Assembly (NCBI GenBank): GCA_017305715.1
Contig: JAFKKG010000043.1
Coordinates: forward strand, 1-55,890
Direction of reading: 5' to 3'
DNA length: 55,890 bases
Source: Hyphomicrobiales bacterium
GTDB taxonomy: Bacteria; Pseudomonadota; Alphaproteobacteria; Rhizobiales; Xanthobacteraceae
Shown: piece after piece, positions 49,813 through 55,890 of the stretch
Layout of the letters: every line of letters begins with the position of its first letter
Numbering within the stretch: position 1 is the stretch's first letter
Position numbers and translations under genes: made by a program
The notes under the pieces: generated by a model
Told to the model about the DNA's origin: nothing
Database searches by the model: none
The model's input: only the letters and a program-made list of their open reading frames with translations

Positions 49813-50985
49813 ATGTCCATTCGCAGTCACATGTTGCTGGTCGCAGGCGCCGTCGCCGGTGTGCTGGCGCTTGCTCCGGCAAGTGCGCAGGACGCGGTCA
49901 AGATCGGCCTGATCCTGCCGATGACCGGCGGCCAGGCATCGACCGGCAAGCAGATCGATAACGCGGTGAAGCTCTACATGCAGCAAAACGGCGATACCGT
50001 CGCCGGCCGCAAGATCGAAATCATCCTCAAGGACGACGCCGCGGTTCCCGACAACACCAAGCGGCTGGCGCAGGAACTGATCGTCAACGACAAGGTCAGT
50101 TTCATCGCCGGCTTCGGCGTGACGCCGGCAGCCCTCGCCGCAGCCCCCTTGGCGACGCAGGCCAAGATTCCCGAAATCGTGATGGCCGCGGGCACCTCGA
50201 TCATCACCGAGCGCTCGCCCTATATCGTGCGCACCAGTTTTACGCTGGCGCAGTCGTCGACGATCATCGGTGACTGGGCCGCCAAGAACGGCATCAAGAA
50301 GGTTGCGACCCTGACGTCGGATTTCGCCCCCGGCAACGACGCGCTGACCTTCTTCAAGCAGCACTTCACGGCCGGTGGCGGCGAGATCGTCGAAGAGGTC
50401 AAGGTGCCGCTGCAAAATCCGGATTTTGCGCCATTCCTCCAGCGCATGAAGGATTCCAAGCCCGATGCCGTGTTCGTGTTCGTGCCGGCCGGCCAGGGCG
50501 GCAACTTCATGAAGCAGTATTCCGAACGGGGGCTCGACAAGGCGGGCATCAAGGTGATCGGCCCCGGCGACGTCATGGACGACGATCTGCTTGCCGGCAT
50601 GGGCGATGCGGCGCTCGGCACCGTCACGGCGCATCTCTATTCGGCCGCCCATCCCTCGGCCGCCAACAAGGAGTTCGTCGCCGCCTACAAGAAGGCGTTC
50701 AATTCGCGTCCGGGCTTCATGGCGGTCGGCGGCTATGACGGCATCCGGCTGATCTATGAAGCGCTGAAGAAGACCGGCGGCAAGACCGACGGCGATGCGC
50801 TGATCGAGGCGATGAAGGGCATGAAGTGGGAAAGCCCGCGCGGCCCGATCTCGATCGATCCGGAAACCCGCGACATCGTGCAGAACATCTACATCCGCAA
50901 GGTCGAGAAGGTCGACGGCGAACTCTACAACGTCGAATTCGCGACCTTCGAGGCGGTCAAGGATTCCGGCAAGACGAAGAAGTGA
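49813..50985 (+). CDS. Liv-type periplasmic substrate-binding protein (operon 2)
   Basis: A 390-residue protein with signal peptide MLLVAGAVAGVLALAPASAQ and a Peripla_BP_6 fold: IGLILPMTGGQASTGKQID, KVSFIAGFGVTPAALAAAP, VFVFVPAGQGGNFMKQYSE and MAVGGYDGIRLIYEAL. It delivers substrate to the LivH/M channel encoded after it. ATG 49,813 is favoured by GGGGAGAG upstream and by the signal peptide. Specificity cannot be assigned; the family covers amino acids, amides and small acids. Confidence 0.9.
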   Translation: MSIRSHMLLVAGAVAGVLALAPASAQDAVKIGLILPMTGGQASTGKQIDNAVKLYMQQNGDTVAGRKIEIILKDDAAVPDNTKRLAQELIVNDKVSFIAGFGVTPAALAAAPLATQAKIPEIVMAAGTSIITERSPYIVRTSFTLAQSSTIIGDWAAKNGIKKVATLTSDFAPGNDALTFFKQHFTAGGGEIVEEVKVPLQNPDFAPFLQRMKDSKPDAVFVFVPAGQGGNFMKQYSERGLDKAGIKVIGPGDVMDDDLLAGMGDAALGTVTAHLYSAAHPSAANKEFVAAYKKAFNSRPGFMAVGGYDGIRLIYEALKKTGGKTDGDALIEAMKGMKWESPRGPISIDPETRDIVQNIYIRKVEKVDGELYNVEFATFEAVKDSGKTKK

Positions 50986-50996
50986 CGCGCGAAAGC

Positions 50997-51094
50997 GCGT
51001 CATCCCGGGGCGCGCTTTAGCGCGAACCCGGGATCTCGAAATTGTTGCGCGAGATTCCGGGTTCAGCGCTGCGCGCTGCCCCGGAATGACGGCC
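50997..51094. repeat. REP-like palindromic element
   Basis: Nested inverted repeat: CGTCATCCCGGGGCGCGC near 50,999-51,016 pairs with GCGCGCTGCCCCGGAATGACG near 51,071-51,092, and AACCCGGGATCTCG with CGAGATTCCGGGTT inside. It separates the binding-protein gene from the livH-type gene in the same operon and could attenuate or stabilise the transcript. Confidence 0.7.
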
Positions 51095-51120
51095 TCTTGA
51101 GATTCGCGAGCTTTGCCTGA

Positions 51121-51990
51121 ATGACCACCCTCTTCACCATCCTGTTCGACGGGGTCGCCTACGGCATGCTGCTGTTCGTGCTGGCCTGTGGCCTTGCCGT
51201 GACGCTCGGGCTGATGAACTTCGTCAATCTTGCGCACGGCGCGTTCGCGATGGCCGGAGGTTATGTCTGCGCCGTGCTGGTCAACCAGTCCGGCTGGCCG
51301 TTCTTCGCGGCGCTGCCGCTCGCCTTTATGGTCAGCGCCCTGATCGGCGTGGCGCTCGAACGCGCGCTGTATCGTCACCTCTATGCGCGAAGCCATCTCG
51401 ACCAGGTGCTGTTCTCGGTCGGCCTCGTGTTCATGTCGGTGGCGGCGGTCGACTACATCATGGGATCGTCGCGGATATTCATCAAGCTGCCGGCCGCGCT
51501 CGAAGGCCAGTTCGATTTTTTCGGCGTCGGCATCGGCCGCTACCGGCTGATGATCATCGTGATCTGCGGCCTGCTTACCGTGGCGCTGCAACTGATCCTG
51601 GCGAAGACCCGGTTCGGCAGCCGCCTGCGCGCCGCCGTCGACGATCCACGCGCGGCGATCGGTCTCGGCATCAACGTGCCGCAGGTCTTTGCCTTCACCT
51701 TTGCCTTTGGTTGCGGGCTTGCAGGTCTTGGCGGCGCGCTGAGCGCCGAAATCCTCGGCCTCGATCCGTATTTTCCGCTCAAGTTCATGATCTACTTCCT
51801 CATCGTGGTCACCGTCGGCGGCTCCTCCAGCATCACCGGGCCGTTTCTCGCCTCGCTGCTGCTCGGCATCGGCGACGTCGCCGGCAAGTATTACGTGCCG
51901 AAGCTCGGCCCCTTCGTGATCTACACCATCATGATCGTGATCCTGATCTGGCGCCCGAACGGCCTGTTCGGCCGCACCGCGGCAAGGTAG
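51121..51990 (+). CDS. livH: LivH-type ABC permease (operon 2)
   Basis: A 289-residue membrane protein: FDGVAYGMLLFVLACGLAVT, LMNFVNLAHGAFAMAGGYVC, SRLRAAVDDPRAAIGLGINV (coupling loop) and AFGCGLAGLGGALSAEILGL mark LivH. Translation continues six bases later into the LivM-type gene. Confidence 0.92.
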   Translation: MTTLFTILFDGVAYGMLLFVLACGLAVTLGLMNFVNLAHGAFAMAGGYVCAVLVNQSGWPFFAALPLAFMVSALIGVALERALYRHLYARSHLDQVLFSVGLVFMSVAAVDYIMGSSRIFIKLPAALEGQFDFFGVGIGRYRLMIIVICGLLTVALQLILAKTRFGSRLRAAVDDPRAAIGLGINVPQVFAFTFAFGCGLAGLGGALSAEILGLDPYFPLKFMIYFLIVVTVGGSSSITGPFLASLLLGIGDVAGKYYVPKLGPFVIYTIMIVILIWRPNGLFGRTAAR

Positions 51991-51996
51991 CCCGGC

Positions 51997-53028
51997 ATGA
52001 GCGCGCTGCCCGATATCTCCTCCCATGCGATTGCCCGCGCCCGCTGGCGCAAAAGCGAGTTCGTATTCTGGATTCTGGTGCTGGCCTGCGCCTTCCTGTT
52101 TCCCTCGCGCTATCTGATCATGACCGATATCCTGCGGCTGGCGTTGTTCGCCCTCTCGCTCGATCTGATCCTCGGTTATGCCGGCATCGTGTCACTCGGC
52201 CATGCCGCCTTCTTCGGCGTCGGCGCCTATAGTGCCGGGCTGCTGGCGCTGCACGGCATCATCACCGAACCGGTGCTTGCCTTGGTCGCGTCGGGCCTCG
52301 TCGCCATGGTGCTCGGCTTCCTCACCAGTTTCCTGGTGATCCGCGGCGTCGACCTGACCCGGCTGATGGTCACTTTGGGGATCGCCCTGTTGCTGGAGGC
52401 GCTCGGCGAGCGCTTCTCCAACATCACCGGCGGCACCGACGGGTTGCAGGGCATCGAGATGGCGCCGATCCTCGGCCTGTTCCCCTTCGACATGTTCGGC
52501 AAGACCGGCTTCTTCTACTCGCTGATCGTGCTGTTCCTGATGTTCCTGCTCGCCCGCCGGGTGGTGAACTCGCCCTTCGGGCTGTCGCTGCGCGCGATCA
52601 AGAACAACCCGCTGCGGGCCTCCGCGATCGGCGTGCCGGTCAACCGGCGCTTGATCGCGATCTATACGCTGGCGGCCTTCTACGCCGGCATTGCCGGCGC
52701 ATTGTTCACCCAGACGACCGCGCTCGCCTCGCTCGACGTGTTCGCGTTCGAAAAATCGGCCGATCTGATGCTGGTGCTCGTGCTCGGCGGCACCGGCTAT
52801 CTCTATGGCGGCCTGATCGGCGCTGTCGTCTTCAAGATGCTGCAGGAATTCTTCTCCACCATCACGCCGCAATACTGGCTGTTCTGGATCGGTCTCGTGC
52901 TGGTGGTGATCGTGCTGGTCGGCCGCGAGCGCCTGCATCGCTGGGCGTTGTGGCTGCCCAATCTGGTGATCCGGCAATTGGCCGGTCGCAAGGCCGTTGT
53001 CACCGTTCCCGAGAGTGAGGCGCCATGA
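51997..53028 (+). CDS. livM: LivM-type ABC permease (operon 2)
   Basis: A 343-residue permease with LDLILGYAGIVSLGHAAFFG, TRLMVTLGIALLLEALGERF, GLSLRAIKNNPLRASAIGVP and AFYAGIAGALFTQTTALASL in LivM order, and about nine membrane segments. Its stop overlaps the LivG-type start (ATGA). Confidence 0.92.
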   Translation: MSALPDISSHAIARARWRKSEFVFWILVLACAFLFPSRYLIMTDILRLALFALSLDLILGYAGIVSLGHAAFFGVGAYSAGLLALHGIITEPVLALVASGLVAMVLGFLTSFLVIRGVDLTRLMVTLGIALLLEALGERFSNITGGTDGLQGIEMAPILGLFPFDMFGKTGFFYSLIVLFLMFLLARRVVNSPFGLSLRAIKNNPLRASAIGVPVNRRLIAIYTLAAFYAGIAGALFTQTTALASLDVFAFEKSADLMLVLVLGGTGYLYGGLIGAVVFKMLQEFFSTITPQYWLFWIGLVLVVIVLVGRERLHRWALWLPNLVIRQLAGRKAVVTVPESEAP

Positions 53029-53777
53029 CGATCGCGCTGGAGACGAAGGGACTGGAAAAATCATTCGGCGGGCTTCGCGTCACGCGCGACCTGTCGCTGC
53101 GGGTGGAGCAGGGCGCCCGCCATGCCCTGATCGGGCCGAACGGCGCCGGCAAGACCACCGTGATCAATCTGCTTACCGGCGTGCTCGCCCCCAATGCCGG
53201 GCGTATCCTGCTCGAAGGCAGCGACATCACCGACCTGCCGGTTCATAAGCGGGTGCTGCGCGGGCTGTCGCGTACGTTCCAGATCAACCAGCTCTATGCC
53301 GATCTGACGCCGCTGGAGACCGTGGGCCTTGCGGTTTCCGAACGGCTCGGCCGCGGGGCTGACTGGTGGCGGCGGATGGGCACGCGAAGCGACGTCAACC
53401 AGGAGATCGCGGAGACGCTGTCGCGCTTCCATCTGCTCGACGTCATGAACGAGCTCACCGCGACGCTTCCGTACGGCAAGCAGCGCCTGCTCGAGATCGC
53501 GGTCGCGATCGCGACCAGGCCGCGCGTGCTGCTGCTGGACGAGCCCGCCGCCGGCGTTCCGGAGAGCGAGCGCCACGATATTCTGGCGGCGGTCGCCGCG
53601 CTGCCGCGCGACGTCACGGTGCTGCTGATCGAGCACGATATGGATCTGGTGTTCTCCTTTGCCGACCGGATTTCGGTGCTGGTCAACGGCGCGATGCTGG
53701 TCGAGGGCCCGCCGGACGAGGTGGCGCGCGACCCCCAGGTGAAGGCGGTCTATCTCGGCGAGGCCGCCGATGCCTGA
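53025..53777 (+). CDS. livG: LivG-type ABC ATPase (operon 2)
   Basis: A 250-residue ATPase with ALIGPNGAGKTTVINLLTG (Walker A), VLRGLSRTFQINQLYADLTP, LPYGKQRLLEIAVAIATRP, VLLLDEPAAGVPESE and LLIEHDMDLVFSFADRI. It overlaps livM by four and the LivF-type gene by eight bases. It powers uptake with its LivF partner. Confidence 0.92.
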   Translation: MTIALETKGLEKSFGGLRVTRDLSLRVEQGARHALIGPNGAGKTTVINLLTGVLAPNAGRILLEGSDITDLPVHKRVLRGLSRTFQINQLYADLTPLETVGLAVSERLGRGADWWRRMGTRSDVNQEIAETLSRFHLLDVMNELTATLPYGKQRLLEIAVAIATRPRVLLLDEPAAGVPESERHDILAAVAALPRDVTVLLIEHDMDLVFSFADRISVLVNGAMLVEGPPDEVARDPQVKAVYLGEAADA

Positions 53778-54483
53778 TCTGCTCGCCATCGACAGCCTTC
53801 GCGCCGGTTACGGGCAGGCGGTGGTGCTCCCCGGCATGTCGCTGACATTGGGCGAGGGGCAGGTGCTGGCGCTGCTGGGGCGCAACGGCACCGGCAAGAC
53901 CACGCTGATCAATTCCATCGTCGGCATCACAAGACGATTTGGCGGCACTGTCGTGCTTGATGGCCAGGACATTACGCCGATGCGGCCGGACCAGCGGGCG
54001 CGCGCCGGGATCGGCTGGGTGCCGCAGGAACGCAACATTTTCCGCTCGCTGACGGTGGAGGAGAACATGACGGCGGTGGCCCAGCCCGGCCCCTGGACCG
54101 TCGACAGGGTTTACGAAATGTTTCCGCGCCTGAAGGAACGACGCAGCAATTTCGGCAACCAGCTCTCCGGCGGCGAGCAGCAGATGCTGGCGATCGGCCG
54201 GGCGCTGACGCTTAATCCGAAAGTATTGCTGCTGGACGAGCCGACCGAGGGGCTGGCGCCGATCATCGTCGAGGAACTGCTGCGGGCGCTCGGCAGCATT
54301 ACCCGCGCCGGTGGTATCTGCTCGATCATCGTCGAGCAGAATGCCCAAAAGATTCTGGGGCTGGCCGATCGGGTTGTGATATTGGAGCGCGGTGCGATCG
54401 TGCATGATGCGGCATCGAGCGTATTGAAGGCCGATCCCGCGGTGCTCGAACGCTATCTCGGCGTCTCCGGCGCGGCACATTAA
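53770..54483 (+). CDS. livF: LivF-type ABC ATPase (operon 2)
   Basis: A 237-residue ATPase: LLGRNGTGKTTLINSIVG (Walker A), GIGWVPQERNIFRSLTVEEN, LSGGEQQMLAIGRALTLNP and LLLDEPTEGLAPIIVEEL, then IIVEQNAQKILGLADRV. Normal LivF length, without the basic tail seen in the operon 1 copy. Confidence 0.92.
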   Translation: MPDLLAIDSLRAGYGQAVVLPGMSLTLGEGQVLALLGRNGTGKTTLINSIVGITRRFGGTVVLDGQDITPMRPDQRARAGIGWVPQERNIFRSLTVEENMTAVAQPGPWTVDRVYEMFPRLKERRSNFGNQLSGGEQQMLAIGRALTLNPKVLLLDEPTEGLAPIIVEELLRALGSITRAGGICSIIVEQNAQKILGLADRVVILERGAIVHDAASSVLKADPAVLERYLGVSGAAH

Positions 54484-54501
54484 ACTTCTGGGAGTAAGAC
54501 C

Positions 54502-55620
54502 ATGCAGCGAACCAAAGCCCCGTTCCGCGCCGACGAGGTCGGCAGCCTGTTGCGGCCGCCGCGCATCAAGGAGGCGCGCGCCAAACTGGAGAAGGGCGAG
54601 ATCACGGCGGAGGATTTGCGCAAGGCCGAAGACATGGAAATCGAGAAGGTCGTGCACAAGCAGGCCTCGCTCGGGCTGAAGCTCGCGACCGATGGTGAAT
54701 TCCGCCGCTCCTGGTGGCATTTCGATTTTCTCAGCCACTTGACCGGGTGCGAACTCTTTCATCCCGATCAGGGCATCCAGTTCGCCGGCGTCCAGACCCG
54801 GCATGACGCTATCCGCGTCATCGGCAAGCTCGACTTCCCCGACGATCATCCGATGCTCGATCATTTCCGCTTCCTGAAGAAGCATTGCGACACCGCCCAT
54901 GTCACCGCGAAGATGACGATCCCGTCGCCCGCCGTGCTGCACTTCCGGGGCGGCCGCAAGGCGATCTCGAAGGAGGTCTATCCCGATCTCGAGCCGTTCT
55001 TCGAAGACCTCGGCAAGACCTATCGCAAGGCGGTGAAGGCGTTCTACGACGCCGGCTGCCGCTATCTGCAATTCGACGACACCGTGTGGGCCTATCTGTG
55101 CTCGCAGGACGAGTTGCAGAAGGCGCGCGAGCGCGGCGACAATCCGGACGGCCTGCAGCAGATCTATGCCCGCGTCATCAATTATGCGCTGGCCGAACGG
55201 CCGGCCGACATGGTGGTGACCACGCATGTCTGCCGCGGCAATTTCCGCTCCACCTGGATTTCGTCCGGCGGTTACGAGCCGGTGGCCGAGACCATGCTGG
55301 CCGGCACCAATTACGACGGCTATTTCCTGGAATATGATTCCGACCGCGCCGGCGGCTTCGAGCCGCTGCGTTACCTGCCCAAGGGCAACAAGGTGGTGGT
55401 GGTCGGCGTCATCACCTCGAAGTTCGGCGAGCTCGAGAACAAGGAAGACATCAAGCGCCGGCTGATGGAGGCCGCAAAATTCGCGCCGCTCGACCAGCTC
55501 GCGGTGTCGCCGCAATGCGGCTTTGCCTCGACCGAGGAGGGCAACATCCTGTCCGAGGAGGAGCAGTGGGCCAAGCTGAAGCTCGCAGTGGATGTGGCGA
55601 ACGAGGTGTGGGGGAAGTAG
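54502..55620 (+). CDS. Short MetE-like cobalamin-independent methyltransferase (YxjG/YxjH type)
   Basis: A 372-residue protein corresponding to the C-terminal catalytic half of MetE. It has ADEVGSLLRPPRIKEAR, LATDGEFRRSWWHFDF, YLQFDDTVWAYLCSQ, VVTTHVCRGNF (zinc ligands His and Cys), FLEYDSDRAGGFEPLRYLP and AVSPQCGFAST (third-ligand Cys). Stand-alone proteins of this kind transfer methyl groups to homocysteine or related thiols from small donors rather than from polyglutamyl folate (family knowledge, partly inferred). GGGAG lies eight bases before the ATG and 18 bp separate it from livF, so it may be co-transcribed and act on the imported substrate. Confidence 0.82.
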   Translation: MQRTKAPFRADEVGSLLRPPRIKEARAKLEKGEITAEDLRKAEDMEIEKVVHKQASLGLKLATDGEFRRSWWHFDFLSHLTGCELFHPDQGIQFAGVQTRHDAIRVIGKLDFPDDHPMLDHFRFLKKHCDTAHVTAKMTIPSPAVLHFRGGRKAISKEVYPDLEPFFEDLGKTYRKAVKAFYDAGCRYLQFDDTVWAYLCSQDELQKARERGDNPDGLQQIYARVINYALAERPADMVVTTHVCRGNFRSTWISSGGYEPVAETMLAGTNYDGYFLEYDSDRAGGFEPLRYLPKGNKVVVVGVITSKFGELENKEDIKRRLMEAAKFAPLDQLAVSPQCGFASTEEGNILSEEEQWAKLKLAVDVANEVWGK

Positions 55621-55665
55621 GTTTCCATCCGCTTTCATCATTGCATTTGCGGCCCTCTCGACTCC

Positions 55666-55690
55666 TCGTCCCGGGTCAAGCCCGGGACGA
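55666..55690. repeat. Perfect palindrome TCGTCCCGGG-TCAAG-CCCGGGACGA
   Basis: A 10-bp stem with a five-base loop, 46 bp after the MetE-like stop. It is a REP-like sequence and no T-run follows, although it may still act as a transcript-end stabiliser. The remaining 200 bases to the window edge contain only repeat-like sequence and no gene I can support. Confidence 0.65.
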
Positions 55691-55890
55691 CGAAAAATAC
55701 AGTTTCGCCTTCTCGCGACGCATTGCGCCCGAGGTTTGCCAAGAAACTTCCCGCCCTCTTCAAATGGAGGGCGCAGGGAATGCCGGATGCGCGCTGCACC
55801 CGCGGTCCCGTGTGCGAACAGTGCAAAGAAAGCTGCACACGAGCATACAGGGCAGCGGAGAACATCCGACATTCCCTGCGCGATGGCTTT

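Noticed and set aside
49429-52026. 865-codon minus-strand open frame opposite the second Liv operon
   Set aside because: It lies antisense to clear binding-protein and permease genes, is rich in Arg/His/Gly/Asp low-complexity sequence, and has no domain. It is a GC-codon-bias shadow.
55638-55865. 75-codon minus-strand frame at the right edge
   Set aside because: Runs through the REP-like palindrome (its peptide includes the palindrome translation VVPGLTRDEE); repeat-derived, not a gene.
53683-55872. 729-codon minus-strand open frame opposite the LivF-type and MetE-like genes
   Set aside because: Antisense shadow of two strongly conserved genes; composition typical of high-GC mirror frames.

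Overview
The window reads as chromosome of a Bradyrhizobium-like alphaproteobacterium (Nitrobacteraceae). This rests on high-GC codon use, two branched-chain-amino-acid-type (Liv) ABC transport operons, the style of the intergenic palindromic repeats, a caspase/SUMF1 fusion and the DLNGDGTIG-type repeat protein at the left edge. The species is not identifiable by eye. No tRNA, rRNA, CRISPR array, intact transposon or origin was seen.

Positions 1-31,200 form a surface-polysaccharide locus. After the tail of a repeat protein (1-501) and a methyltransferase (563-1219), a tightly packed minus-strand operon runs from 12,843 down to 1,359. It encodes an ABC O-polysaccharide exporter (Wzm/Wzt with a C-terminal glycan-binding domain) and, in overlapping order, an acyltransferase, a LegB-like 4,6-dehydratase, a sugar-1-P nucleotidyltransferase, a second SDR, a radical SAM/SPASM protein, a NeuB-family synthase, an SpsF-type cytidylyltransferase, a PseG/SpsG-type hydrolase, WbqC, a PIG-L deacetylase and a DUF115/GT42-like protein. 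This looks like manufacture, CMP activation and transfer of a nonulosonic (sialic-like) acid. No aminotransferase is encoded in the operon, so the product may be non-canonical.

From 13.3 to 31.2 kb, four transcription blocks hold glycosyltransferases (three paralogous CgeB-like proteins and two paralogous GT-A proteins), four more SAM methyltransferases, a Wzx-type flippase, and a dispersed pathway to a dTDP-3-amino-3,6-dideoxyhexose: RmlA, RmlB, an FdtA/QdtA-type isomerase, an FdtB/QdtB-type aminotransferase and an FdtC/QdtC-type N-acetyltransferase. RmlC and RmlD are absent, so the dTDP-4-keto-6-deoxyglucose is probably not destined for rhamnose here.

From 31.4 to 35.3 kb lie two convergent envelope genes: a secreted OmpA-family protein and a secreted caspase-like/coiled-coil/SUMF1 fusion. 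From 35.4 to 43.9 kb a minus-strand operon encodes a complete Liv-type importer interleaved with two acyl-CoA ligase-family genes, suggesting uptake and CoA activation of a carboxylic acid rather than plain amino-acid import. A Crp/Fnr-type regulator (44.3 kb) precedes gmd and fcl (GDP-L-fucose synthesis, 45.3-47.3 kb). Then come a HemD-like protein, purU, a small lipoprotein, and a second Liv-type operon (49.8-54.5 kb) followed by a short MetE-like methyltransferase. A 12-base sequence shared by the rmlA and gmd upstream regions may link the two sugar-nucleotide loci. A TetR-type operator lies upstream of the second Liv operon.
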